Assembly (NCBI GenBank): GCA_009924735.1
Contig: RFQZ01000009.1
Coordinates: 1 to 64,000, forward strand
Length of the DNA: 64,000 nt
Origin: Flavobacteriia bacterium
GTDB taxonomy: Bacteria > Bacteroidota > Bacteroidia > Flavobacteriales_D > Crocinitomicaceae
Direction of reading: 5' to 3'
In this document: piece after piece, positions 17,601-23,541 of the stretch
Layout of the letters: every line of letters starts with the position of its first letter
Position numbering within the stretch: position 1 is the first letter of the stretch
The notes under the pieces: model-generated
The model's input: the letters and a program-made list of their open reading frames with translations, nothing else
Databases searched by the model: none
What the model was told of the DNA's origin: nothing
Position numbers and translations under genes: made by a program

Positions 17601-19616
17601 AATTTCTTAGATACCATATTAGTACATCCCCTTCCGATTGCAGGTTTTGCAACTACGGTGAATACAGGTTGTTCTCCTTTGTCTGTTGGGTTCTTGAATA
17701 CATCAGCGGGAAGTCCTACGAATTATATCTGGAATTTTGGGGATGGAAGTTTTAGTACGCAAAACAGTCCCACTCATGTTTTTGTATACGGTCCAAACGA
17801 TACCATTTTTAATGTGAGTTTGATAGCCATTAACGCTTGTGGTTCTGATACCGCTTATTATCCAATTCATGTTTTTCCGAATACAGTCACCTCTTTCTTT
17901 AATACAACCCCTACTTCTGGATGTGCACCATTGAATGTTCAGTTTACAAATTTCTCGGTAGGTGCAAACAACTACTATTGGAATTTTGGCGACGGACAAG
18001 TAACCAATGCAACAAGTCCATCACATTTATATACCTCCTCAGGTACGTTCATCGCCCAGTTGATTGTAGATAATGGATGTTCGTTTGATACCTCTCAAAT
18101 TACCATTACTGTTTTGGCTAAACCAATGGTTTCGTTTACCGTAGCAAACGACACTCTTTGTACAAGTCAAGTCTTTTCATTCACAAATACGTCTTCTCAA
18201 TTGTCAAATGTTGTATGGAATTTTGGGAATGGAGCAACCAGCAATGTTTACAGTCCTTCATACACGTATCAAAATGGAGGTAGTTATATTGTTTCCATGA
18301 TTGGAACCTCGGCATCGAATGGTTGTGTAGATACTGCTTACCAATTTATACAAGCCATCCCAAGTCCAAATGTTGTTTATGATACCAATGTCTACGAAGG
18401 TTGTGTGAGTTTCTCTGCTTCTTTCAATGAGACTTCAGGTACGGCAAGCAGTGCGGTTTGGGACTATGGTGATGGAAACATAGGCATCAGTCCAAGTTCT
18501 TCTCATTATTATACAACAGCTGGGACCTATTACCCACAAGTAGTGGCGCAAAATGCTTTTGGATGTACCGACACCGCTGATTTTACAGTCGTGGTTCATC
18601 CAAAACCTTTAAGTGATTTCGACATTCCAATTAAAACATCTTGTACCGTACCGTTTAATGTCATCACCACCAATAATTCACAAGGGGCATTGATTTACAA
18701 CTGGAATTTTGGAAATGGAACCACGTCTAATCAGTTTTCTCCTGTAGGCACATACTTGCAGTCTGGATCGTATCAAATTGTCTTAATGGTCTACAACCAA
18801 TTCGGGTGCGGGGATACTTCGGTGCAAGCAGTTATTGTTCATCCCATTCCAATTGCTGGATTTACGCCTGATACGACCATAGGGTGTGAGGACTTAACTG
18901 TTGGTTTTACGAATAATTCGGTCAATTCAAACACCTACCTTTGGAACTTTGGGGATGGTACGTCCATACAAGCTCCGAACCCTATTCATACATATATGGA
19001 TCCTGGTTTTTACACCGTTACCTTGATTGCAACCAATATTTTCGGATGTACGGACACCTTGATTGATCCAAACTTGATACAGGTCTTACAGCGTCCCCAA
19101 GCGGCCTTTACAGTTTCTCCATCGATACTATATACAGAAGATGCTTTCGTGAATTTAACCAACCTGGCTACAAATTACCAGACGGGAGAATATGACTTTG
19201 GAAATGGGATTGTTTACAATATTAATACTGAAATTTATAACTATGGAACTGCGGATTCTGGTGATTATGTGATTACGCAAGTAGTCTATAATCAGTTTGG
19301 TTGTTCAGATACTGCGTACGCATATATTCATATAAATCTTTCTCCCACATTGTATGTTCCCAATGCATTTACACCAGATTTAGATGGGGAAAATGATGGT
19401 TGGATTCCTGTTGCTACGGGTGTAGGTGAAATTGAAGTAAGTGTTTTCAACCGATGGGGAGAGGAAATTTTTAATACCAAAGACCTTTCTGTCAAATGGG
19501 ATGGGACGTACCAAGGAAAAGATTGTCCGGTAGGCGTGTATTCCTGGAAAATAATCGCAAGAGACATCAACGCAGAGTTGATTGTGAAATCAGGTCACAT
19601 TGTATTGTTGAGGTAA
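5616..19616 (+). CDS. Giant secreted PKD-like repeat protein with T9SS type B sorting domain
   Basis: A 4,666-residue protein in one uninterrupted frame. It begins with a signal peptide (KSLLFLVVLLTFGFAFSQ). Residues ~20-826 hold several Ig/PKD-type domains. Residues 827-3758 are 31 tandem PKD-like modules averaging 95 residues, each with an ICSG or CPG motif near the start, a central W, a second Cys (often NGCPG) and an ending near VNP. Residues 3838-4576 hold about nine classical PKD domains with WNFGDG or WNFGNG. Residues 4578-4666 are the type B (gliding-motility associated) sorting domain, VPNAFTPDLDGENDGW. It is therefore probably exported by the type IX system to the cell surface or medium, where it may act as an adhesin or long stalk. 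The paired Cys suggests one disulfide per module. Function is inferred from architecture only; the substrate or partner is unknown. Confidence 0.93.
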   Translation: MRIKSLLFLVVLLTFGFAFSQVVPAFNAVPAANGNNTIVVCQGQTVLYTNASTGTNNQTNYNWTFQGGNPNNSNQVGPHSVTYNNAGNYTTTLNLGNGNSTQVNVNVVANNFNPTLTIPNGGQFSTTTYNGITIFRKCGAGNNGNFTFTDPNLATYPAGTSFNYSWGDGTSGTGSPSSISHNYVGQGYYNLTYSVTFPSGCVFTVNYQVYVGSNPPAITLSGSGSSSCLPNPYSFTLGTPTTPPAGTVFQVIYNDGTPTTFINSLSPNPLTINHVFSQTSCGINSTIQSTTYTNSYAIQVVATNGCNPQGTFAAIGPISAGGSVNAGITTNPNTNVICVNSPITFQDASNHGTNVYGGSCDSLFGRYWTISPNAGFTTAGTLGSSNGFLPNTAAGYDWLSWTNGSQNLPVTWTVPGNYQVTLHLGNDCGLDSVVYNICVVAATVANFSLPVATACAPAQISPINSSSTPGCNLTNVFSWAVTSTNPQNCNFNGGASVTPANSALANPTFNFNGPGVYNIQLTLGLNNNVLGASCAQTTFSQQITIKGPPQFSINPVGPICAGGSISPTITLNNCYGLSLASYAWNFNPNNNIPAGSIPAPLTANTLNPGSITYPSSVGSPFPFQLTATNECGPTTVTQNITVQNPVVVTTGSYGPFCINSPVPLSGTVTGGVLNGNWTANVAGGSFSPVGGVANSGALVSTYTPPAGYSGNIVFTLTSNAPLAPCQVVTAQTTVTFNQVATVNAGAYPNGVCMNQPLTLNGTIGGAASSATWTTNSGGTFSNPNALNSTWTPPLGFTGTATLTLTTNDPAGPCNAAVATTNVTVKPLPVATSPVTVGPICSGANGVFALSSTLTPTNYNWAITSVPPGVVATASGTVNSNTNSGTLTTPITNNTNAPQTLTYVFTPVSNGCPGTPSSTQITIQPVATISALSNLTVCPGATLTPTSFVSNPNGATFTWTNNNANIGLALSGSGQITPWTAPVNNSLAIITGTVSVSPTFNACPGTNATFTVNISQTPSITNANLAQSICSGANTTAVTWTSALATTTYAWTGVASAGTVTGFTASGNGVLPSMAIVNSGNSPQTVTYTVTPTRNGCPGTPITYVITINPTPILTLSANQTVCGGSPTAVTGFSNSVAGGSFTFALQNPASVPVTITGNPVNGTGQIPASTINNAGVNPYTLNYLITPTAANCPGATGVFSITINPAPVTNFSIANQSICTGGNTASVNLSSATPGVSFSWSVQGAIPAGLQNFNPISGASTIPVYSNLINSTISPIVITIMAQATTTGPSQCLGSMMPYTITVNPTPTAVASFVSNDTICSNSQINIALTSNTPNTNFTWTAVNGNGITGGAASLNPGVSITQTLVNATVNFGTVTYTITPVVAGACPGIPIQVVAYVNPVSVVTGLNPLTFCPGSIAVVPPFTSSPLGASFSWTNSNAVIGLAVSGNGNIQNFTAGANNTNLAISGNVVVTPTFNGCPGTPSNFNITINPTPTVTNPVVTQTICSGAPTLGVVWQSGVAGTTYAWSVASNGNNVSGFLQNGSGNLPIQASIVNSGNSIQNVVYTVVPTANGCVGISSSYTIQVNPIPVLTLSTNQNICSGTATLATQFTNSVAGGGYAWSVTNGAQIPNTVTGFVNSGSNQIPVMTLNNVGTANQVIAYSVTPNANGCNGQPGSFQVTVFPSPTSAFSIAPQTICSQGNTQAVTITSTTANATFAWSAPNPLPNGLTNFNPTSGNTSTIPSFQNLTNATNLPISVVLTAIATTSGNANCPGPPANYTIIINPTVIAQSNFVSNDTICSGTQISIGLTSTTPNAQFTWTVNQGNGISGASPSAVSSATIQQTLTNNTGAIGQVTYLVTPQVGACLGTPIQVIAYVKPVATLSPLNNLAACPGAPLTPSVFTSIPAQSTYSWTNSNVQVGLLASGIGNIPTWNAPINNGVTTLTSVVNVTPSYQGCNGTPSSFTITVYPTPSITTLPLSQTVCEGQPTTPITFTSSLPGSSIAWAFGNAGPSLTTFNAGNGQNPLPSMTVSHSGNTAQNIIYLVQATSANNCVGVNVNYTIIVNPNPIVTSVQDQTLCSGQSTVLTSYQNSVQGGGFTWSLLNANIPNAVTGYVSPSGTGQIPAAQISNSGTQPYILNYLVTPNASGCNGIPDTFSITVMPAPTVVFAGGNTQTVCSGLMSNPVSMSSTTPNVIWSWNVTNVNGVVGANPISGNGATVPAFTLTQNTNTSQNVVITAQASTTNGGCQGTLATYTIVVNPIPVATLTLTPGNVVCSNGTVNLNLSSNVNGSTFSWTSNATAGITGNTNASGAVITNTLVNSTSNVGTVTYSITPTASNCPGLPISQVVSVNPVPIVTGLSNLAVCPGSSISPAAFQSVPAGSTFSWSNSNTNIGLVASGLSNITSWQAPVNNGNSSQVGTITVTPTFGNGCVGTPSSFTVTVYPTPQITTVPLSQTLCENVASQAVNFTSNIPNSTINWSFANAGAGLSGHPTGQGVNPLPTITFSNALSTTQTAQYTVTATSANQCVGTPATYTFTVNPIPVLTAPGVQTVCSGQPTTSVAFLADVIGSVYTWTAISPPAGLSGFTANGASNLGSMTISNATANPLQLVYSVTPSAAGCSGLSGNFTFTVNPSPTVLFSIGNQSLCSGSLTNPVNLTTSTNNATISWTVAVPGGILGLNTLSGNNSIPAYNLTNNTAGNLTATFTAIASTAGNTVCPGTPAIYTLTISPQNGISVVAVDSSLCSGSSVQIQISSNTAGLTYSTVATPSQGVTGASNVNGTQISQVLVNNTNSQGNVTYTVTASAPPGSTCPSQTVSLPITVEPVPTVQYSIANQSLCSGNTSQIVNLTTNVAGASIVWNANVPVGIIGMQASGSNSIPGIVLNNATNASGVITINALATVQGCPGVSNPYQITVFPNPTLTINPPNDTICSNTNIAASFSSNVANTNYAWTISSNPNITGASNGSGNTINQVLNNVSAQIQSITYNVNSTGPGPNGGCPGQVGALNVWVNPVASVTFSLLNQTLCSGSSSQAVSIISPTPNAQISWTASIPAGITGTVANGLNTIPAQNLVNNTNGPLTIVYTTNVSTPAGNCAGQISTYSITVNPIPVLSFSGNNQVLCSGNSTVAINLLSNLSAAAAAGVTYSWSSTQPNGMSGVSTSGLNAIPVQTLVNASSAPITISYIGSITYTNNAFACQGSNATYQVTVNPLPVVTATVASPTICSGDTAIVCFTSPVVGTNFVFTGIASNGITGVQNGNGNCLSQILVNALLTQGNATYSVVGTANGCTGTPVTATVLINPNPTVTAMNNAVVCPGQAIPNQTFASTPAGATFSWVNSNPSIGLNASGNGAIPGWVAPVNSTGGSFVGNISVNATLNGCVGSNVSFSVTVSPTPTLTVNPQSIVICSGSNAVINCNSNVSNATLNWVAAAVNTNGASNGNGNAVNGNFLISQALSTSINAVGNVTYTITPQANGCVGSPVQVPVTVNPVPVANINPLGQTICSGNPTLLIISGNIPGINYGWTISNNQNITGASAGSGDTIAQVLTSSSTGAQTLTYSVTPSLNGCNGNIVNAVVTVSPTPVLTPVVNGATICSGASTNIVLNSNVLNTTYAYTANSNNGIIGASSGTTTPIVQQLTNPNLSPGQVIYNIIPSANACNGAPVSVTITVNPVASVIPSQNTIVICSGQSANVQFLSNAPGATFNWSVSQNPQVSGQAAGSGNAISQVLTNNTFAVQNFNYLVVPVFGVCPGNQFTIPVTVNPLPQIVAGQLLNTCASTAPFNLTGYSPAGGTWSGTGITNGQLGTFSPQVSGIGQFQLTYSYTNPITGCINSGIRTVVVNALPVPLFTMDTLKCTNTTVSIVNNSTGASTYNWNFGNGATSTQVNPLYQYPQGGNYTVWLTATSAQGCVDSTSHAIQIITTPTPSYVPSVYSGCGPLSVNFNNTTTGSFINSYFWNFGFPANGPFSNAQNPGTIVFPAPWVQDTNYVISLSATNQCGTANFLDTILVHPLPIAGFATTVNTGCSPLSVGFLNTSAGSPTNYIWNFGDGSFSTQNSPTHVFVYGPNDTIFNVSLIAINACGSDTAYYPIHVFPNTVTSFFNTTPTSGCAPLNVQFTNFSVGANNYYWNFGDGQVTNATSPSHLYTSSGTFIAQLIVDNGCSFDTSQITITVLAKPMVSFTVANDTLCTSQVFSFTNTSSQLSNVVWNFGNGATSNVYSPSYTYQNGGSYIVSMIGTSASNGCVDTAYQFIQAIPSPNVVYDTNVYEGCVSFSASFNETSGTASSAVWDYGDGNIGISPSSSHYYTTAGTYYPQVVAQNAFGCTDTADFTVVVHPKPLSDFDIPIKTSCTVPFNVITTNNSQGALIYNWNFGNGTTSNQFSPVGTYLQSGSYQIVLMVYNQFGCGDTSVQAVIVHPIPIAGFTPDTTIGCEDLTVGFTNNSVNSNTYLWNFGDGTSIQAPNPIHTYMDPGFYTVTLIATNIFGCTDTLIDPNLIQVLQRPQAAFTVSPSILYTEDAFVNLTNLATNYQTGEYDFGNGIVYNINTEIYNYGTADSGDYVITQVVYNQFGCSDTAYAYIHINLSPTLYVPNAFTPDLDGENDGWIPVATGVGEIEVSVFNRWGEEIFNTKDLSVKWDGTYQGKDCPVGVYSWKIIARDINAELIVKSGHIVLLR
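8094..16889 (+). repeat. 31 PKD-like modules with a five-module higher-order period (~1.42 kb)
   Basis: The modules are diverged coding repeats of ~285 bases. A distinctive subtype has Cys-Pro-Gly in place of Cys-Ser-Gly and a following NSN-IGL-SG-W-APVN pattern. Its Cys codons are at 8424, 9852, 11283, 12702 and 15546. The spacings are 1428, 1431, 1419 and 2844 bases, the last being twice 1422. These are modules 2, 7, 12, 17 and 27, so the array keeps a five-module phase. Neighbouring subtypes (for example FVSNDTICS modules 6 and 11, and FSI-Q-S/TIC modules 5 and 10) recur at the same period. Confidence 0.8.
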
Positions 19617-19617
19617 T

Positions 19618-20862
19618 TTACTTTGTAAATTGATATGCATTTGCCAAAGTTAGTAGAAAACGAAAAGTTTCCATTCTTGCATTGTTGTCCTTCTTAAAGG
19701 TAATCTCTATCGCATTCTTTTTTGGTCCTTCTTGAAGTTTAACGTTTTCAATGGAATTCGAAAAATCAACCAATGCCCTGTATTCAGGAATTAACTCCAA
19801 AACTGAACCCCTCCAACCCAAGTTTCGTACCTCTGTGAGTACTTTTGGATTTCCGTTCAATGAAAAAGCAGCAATCGATTTCTTAAGTTTTGGGGCATGT
19901 TTTCCTATGTAAATTGAGGAATCGTTGATTTGTTTTACAAGGTATTTTGCACCGCCAATGTTCAATCGGTTTTGAGAAAACGTAATTTCTTCATCCGTGA
20001 GGTTATTTAACAACGATTCCAAATCTGTCACTTTGGTTTTTTTTGAAAAGTTCAGGACCAAGTCAAACTTAGCATCAAAAAAGCTTGGATTTTCGTCATC
20101 TTGAATGTAATCAGCTCCAAAGTAATTAAGGGAAAAACTGTTAATGTTTTCTGACAATTCCCGAAGGTTTTGATACTTTTTAGGAAGGATGCTGCCTTTG
20201 TTTACGGCACTCGAAATTTGAAAATAATTACCCTCCGTTGGCTTTTTTAAAAATAACGCAGTTTTATTTGCTACAAATTGTATCGTGATTTTTCGCTCAC
20301 TCAAGGCAAATTCATATATGTTTTCACTTTTTCCTTGATTCAGCAATGCGTATTCAATGGGTTCTGTAGAATAAGTCAAAGCAATTGTATTCCTCCGTTT
20401 AAAAAGGGTTTTAAGTTCAATGTTTGTTAATTGAGCTTCAGGACTGATGATTTCATAATAAAATCCTTTGAATGTAAATCCATTGAAATCTTTCGTATGA
20501 GAAGTTTCCTTTAATTTACCGCCAACCATCCAAACGAATTTTGAATGATGTTTGATTTTAAGCAAGGTGAAATTCTGTTTAAAATCTATTGGGATTTTAA
20601 TCGCATTTGTATCCTGAACAAAGTTCTGATAGTATTCTGAGACGATTTTTAAAATTTTCGGGTCTTTATTTCGAAAGCTGAAATCAAACAATACATTACC
20701 GAAAATCTTTTTGGGACTGACTTTTATGGCGCCAACCGTTTGTTTAGGCACGGGGATGCTTTCATTGCCATCATTCTTAACCAAACCTCCTATGGATGAG
20801 AATACAAACATCCAAATCGCAAAGATTACCAAGACTGAAATGAAACGTTGAATGCTCCTCAT
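19618..20862 (-). CDS. Membrane-anchored protein of unknown function
   Basis: A 414-residue protein with one N-terminal hydrophobic segment (FISVLVIFAIWMFVFSSIGG) and a long hydrophilic remainder, so it is probably anchored in the inner membrane with a periplasmic body. I recognise no domain. It converges on the giant protein gene with one base between stop codons, and diverges from the PlsC-like gene. A TAAATTTG -7 element lies five bases before the ATG at 20862. Confidence 0.65.
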   Translation of the reverse strand: MRSIQRFISVLVIFAIWMFVFSSIGGLVKNDGNESIPVPKQTVGAIKVSPKKIFGNVLFDFSFRNKDPKILKIVSEYYQNFVQDTNAIKIPIDFKQNFTLLKIKHHSKFVWMVGGKLKETSHTKDFNGFTFKGFYYEIISPEAQLTNIELKTLFKRRNTIALTYSTEPIEYALLNQGKSENIYEFALSERKITIQFVANKTALFLKKPTEGNYFQISSAVNKGSILPKKYQNLRELSENINSFSLNYFGADYIQDDENPSFFDAKFDLVLNFSKKTKVTDLESLLNNLTDEEITFSQNRLNIGGAKYLVKQINDSSIYIGKHAPKLKKSIAAFSLNGNPKVLTEVRNLGWRGSVLELIPEYRALVDFSNSIENVKLQEGPKKNAIEITFKKDNNARMETFRFLLTLANAYQFTK

Positions 20863-20867
20863 GGATG

Positions 20868-20900
20868 CAAATTTATGGAAATCAGTTTTGATTATCTTTG
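20868..20900. promoter_or_regulatory. Divergent pair of -7 elements between two start codons
   Basis: On the minus strand, 20875-20868 reads TAAATTTG, five bases from the ATG at 20862. On the plus strand, 20893-20900 reads TATCTTTG, four bases from the ATG at 20905. Only 42 bases separate the two start codons. Both transcripts are likely leaderless, and RNA polymerase cannot easily occupy both promoters at once. Confidence 0.5.
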
Positions 20901-20904
20901 TTAG

Positions 20905-21447
20905 ATGAATAAATTAGTGCTTCTGCTGTTTCGCTTGTTTGGATGGGAAATCCGAAACTCAAAACCGTCAGGGGTTCGTAAGTGTGTTGTCGTGATGGCG
21001 CCTCATACTTCCAACTGGGACTTTGTCATTGGGAGATTGGCATTTTACCTAATGGGTGTGAAAGGGTCGTTTCTGATAAAAAAAGAATTGTTCTTTTTTC
21101 CGCTCAATATTATCTTGAAAGCACTGGGCGGAATCCCTGTGGATCGAAAAGTTAAAAACAACATGGTCAAACTTGCGTCCGATTTATTTGCCAAATCGGA
21201 AGAATTGTACCTGGTTTTTACACCTGAAGGAACGCGAAAATACAATCCTAATTGGAAAAAAGGATTTTATTACATTGCTCAACAAGCAAAAGTACCAATC
21301 GCATTGGCCTACATCGATTACCCGAATAAAGTAGGTGGTTTTCACGGTGTTTTCATCCCAACCGGTGACGTTAACAAGGACATCGATGAAATCAAGAAAA
21401 TACTTAAAGTTTTTAAAGGAAAAAAACCGGAAAATGGAATTATTTAA
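20905..21447 (+). CDS. 1-acyl-sn-glycerol-3-phosphate acyltransferase-like protein (PlsC family)
   Basis: A 180-residue acyltransferase fold protein. It carries the catalytic HX4D motif (APHTSNWD), the glycerophosphate-binding GGIPVDR and FTPEGTR. PlsC-type enzymes acylate lysophosphatidic acid at the membrane during phospholipid synthesis. At 180 residues it is shorter than typical PlsC (~240), lacks the usual N-terminal membrane helices, and resembles the compact Bacteroidota paralogues, so the exact acceptor could be another lipid. Its last eight bases overlap the convergent DUF5522 gene. Confidence 0.82.
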   Translation: MNKLVLLLFRLFGWEIRNSKPSGVRKCVVVMAPHTSNWDFVIGRLAFYLMGVKGSFLIKKELFFFPLNIILKALGGIPVDRKVKNNMVKLASDLFAKSEELYLVFTPEGTRKYNPNWKKGFYYIAQQAKVPIALAYIDYPNKVGGFHGVFIPTGDVNKDIDEIKKILKVFKGKKPENGII

Positions 21448-21640
21448 GGTTACCCGTCTTGGGATTGTATCCGTAAGGGCAATGTTTACAGTTGTTTTTG
21501 CAGCAATACCCTCGTTTCTGGTGGTAATTTTCTGTGTAGACAATGAAACCCTCCTCGCTGATGTAATAATCATCAGACGCCAGTTTAGAACGTGAACCAA
21601 AATCTGAGAAATCCATGTCTGAATCTTCTGTTTTTTCCAT
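21440..21640 (-). CDS. DUF5522 family small cysteine-rich protein
   Basis: A 66-residue protein with the pattern GFIVYTENYHQKRGYCC followed by KNNCKHCPYGY. Four Cys and one His near the C-terminus suggest a metal or iron-sulfur site. This matches the small DUF5522 family; its function is not known. It overlaps the PlsC-like gene tail to tail (21440-21447). Its start overlaps the start of the next gene on the other strand, so the ATG of one lies within the CAT of the other at 21638-21641. Confidence 0.75.
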   Translation of the reverse strand: MEKTEDSDMDFSDFGSRSKLASDDYYISEEGFIVYTENYHQKRGYCCKNNCKHCPYGYNPKTGNLK

Positions 21641-22502
21641 GATAAAGCGACGAGTTGATGTTTTCGAACTTCAACCTAACATACAGGGACATGAATTGTT
21701 CATACTTCGTGACGATTTGATTCATCCGATTGTTTCAGGAAATAAATGGAGGAAATTAAAACATGCTTTCGCGTATGTTGTAAATCACAAACTCGATGGG
21801 ATTTTGACTTATGGAGGCGCTTATTCCAACCATTTAGTCGCCACAGCGGAAGCATGTAGAATGTTTGGCGTGGAATGTATGTTGGTCGTTAGAGGGGAAG
21901 AGTTGGGTATTCATTCGAATGTTTACCTGCGGTTTTGCCATGACGCCGGAGCGACCTTGATTTTTGAAAACCGAACGGATTTTGGTTTGCACAAACACGA
22001 TCAAGGTGTTAGATCGATCAATGGCAAATCATATCTTGTATTACCCGAGGGAGGGGCTTCCAATTTTGGAATTATGGGCGCTATGGAAATGACAGATCCG
22101 CTTGAAAATTATGATGTAATTGCACTTGCGCAAGGGACAACCACGACAAGTTTAGGGGTTTTGTTTAACAGTCATATGGATGCGGAGGTATGGTGTTTTC
22201 CCGTTTTGAAAGGATTTGATTCATTGAAGGAAATGGAAAAACTTTCAATGAATTCTGGATACGGTGCACTCTGGGAAAAGAATAAACACAGAATAAGGGT
22301 GTTTTCGGATTATTCCTTCGACGGCTATGCTAAGAAAAACATGGAATTGGTTTCTTTCATAGATGAAATACATCGGAAATATAACTTGAAACTGGATGCC
22401 GTTTACACAGGAAAATCTTTCTATGGATTGCTAAAAGAATTGGCCTTGGTCGAGCGAAAAAAGACAATGTTTATACACACTGGAGGGGTTCTCCCATTGT
22501 GA
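21615..22502 (+). CDS. Pyridoxal-phosphate-dependent ACC deaminase / D-cysteine desulfhydrase-like enzyme
   Basis: A 295-residue fold-type II PLP enzyme. The cofactor lysine lies in SGNKWRKLKHA, and the phosphate/substrate region is YGGAYSNHLVATA. A glycine-rich loop appears as LPEGGASNFG, and AQGTTTT follows. Relatives either deaminate 1-aminocyclopropane-1-carboxylate or break D-cysteine into pyruvate, ammonia and sulfide; the sequence alone does not decide, and D-cysteine desulfhydrase is the commoner activity in bacteria. ATG 21615 gives the full length; ATG 21639 is an alternative that avoids overlap with the DUF5522 gene. Confidence 0.82.
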   Translation: MSESSVFSMIKRRVDVFELQPNIQGHELFILRDDLIHPIVSGNKWRKLKHAFAYVVNHKLDGILTYGGAYSNHLVATAEACRMFGVECMLVVRGEELGIHSNVYLRFCHDAGATLIFENRTDFGLHKHDQGVRSINGKSYLVLPEGGASNFGIMGAMEMTDPLENYDVIALAQGTTTTSLGVLFNSHMDAEVWCFPVLKGFDSLKEMEKLSMNSGYGALWEKNKHRIRVFSDYSFDGYAKKNMELVSFIDEIHRKYNLKLDAVYTGKSFYGLLKELALVERKKTMFIHTGGVLPL

Positions 22503-22508
22503 AGGGTC

Positions 22509-23537
22509 TTATCCGATCTTATTTTTTTTCTTACCGTAAAGGTGCATGGATTTAAAGAAAAGCTCAACAGAACCAAATCCTTTGTTTGCACTGCTTAACC
22601 TAGATGCTGTAACATCCAATGCAACGCCAAATCTAAAATGTGACACCTTGTAATTTAGGTTTATGCTGATTGCGTCTTTCCAACGGTAATAAGCACCGTA
22701 GTTGATGGATTTTGATTTTAAAATGTTCGTAATGTCAGAACCATTGGAGAGGATGTTCTCAAACATAACCCCCATGATAACGTTGCTGTTAGGGCCATTT
22801 TTGAAGGCCATGAATTGAGGTTGTACCCGTAAATCTCTGCGGCTTGTACTTAAATCAGCTCCCAAATTAACAACCATTTGCATGAACATTTTATCACTCG
22901 ATTCAGAGAAATTCATTTTCGGCTTATTGATGTGGTTAATGGCCAATCCACCATAATATTTGGACTTATTTCGGTTGGTGTATTGGTAATGCATACCCGT
23001 GTTTACATTAAAAGAAGCATATGAACTTCGGCTCAAACTTGAATTGATAAAGGTTGGATCTCCATAGGTCCAGTTAAACGAACTCCCGTTCCAATCTGAT
23101 TCCCAAGTTGGAAGCGTAGGGTCATAACTTTGTAAAATTAAACCCGGAGCAGCGCCAATGGTCAATTTTGCAAATTGATTCATTTGAATAGAGTAGTTGA
23201 TGGGAATGGCAATGTCTGTGGACATTAACTTGCTTTCACCCGTTTGCTCGTTAACGAGGTTTAACCCAATTCCGAAATGGTTTTTGCTCATAGGTCCGTC
23301 GGAAATTTTAAATTCCGTAACCAAAGTATTTGAACGCAATGGAGTTCCTGTTAGGGTAAGGTGTTGCATTTTGAAACTTGTACAAAATGACATGTCTTCT
23401 GCGCCAGTAGCTGTCGTCGCAACATTAAACAAACTCGGTGTTTGATTGAAAACACTTGAGTTAAATGCGTATTGAGAAAAAGCAATATTTCCCAAAATGA
23501 CTGTAAATAGCGTGATTAGTGTATATTTTATTTTCAT
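22509..23537 (-). CDS. Type IX secretion membrane protein, PorP/SprF family
   Basis: A 342-residue outer-membrane protein with a signal peptide (TLFTVILGNIAFSQ) followed by alternating beta-strand-like sequence (FGIGLNLVNEQTG, YYGGLAINHINKP, FRFGVALDVTASR) and ending in a strand. PorP/SprF proteins are beta-barrels that partner with type B cargo of the type IX system and can retain it at the cell surface. It sits four bases after the gene for a secreted protein with a type B signal, the usual pairing, so this barrel probably serves that cargo. Confidence 0.85.
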   Translation of the reverse strand: MKIKYTLITLFTVILGNIAFSQYAFNSSVFNQTPSLFNVATTATGAEDMSFCTSFKMQHLTLTGTPLRSNTLVTEFKISDGPMSKNHFGIGLNLVNEQTGESKLMSTDIAIPINYSIQMNQFAKLTIGAAPGLILQSYDPTLPTWESDWNGSSFNWTYGDPTFINSSLSRSSYASFNVNTGMHYQYTNRNKSKYYGGLAINHINKPKMNFSESSDKMFMQMVVNLGADLSTSRRDLRVQPQFMAFKNGPNSNVIMGVMFENILSNGSDITNILKSKSINYGAYYRWKDAISINLNYKVSHFRFGVALDVTASRLSSANKGFGSVELFFKSMHLYGKKKNKIG

Positions 23538-23541
23538 TTTC

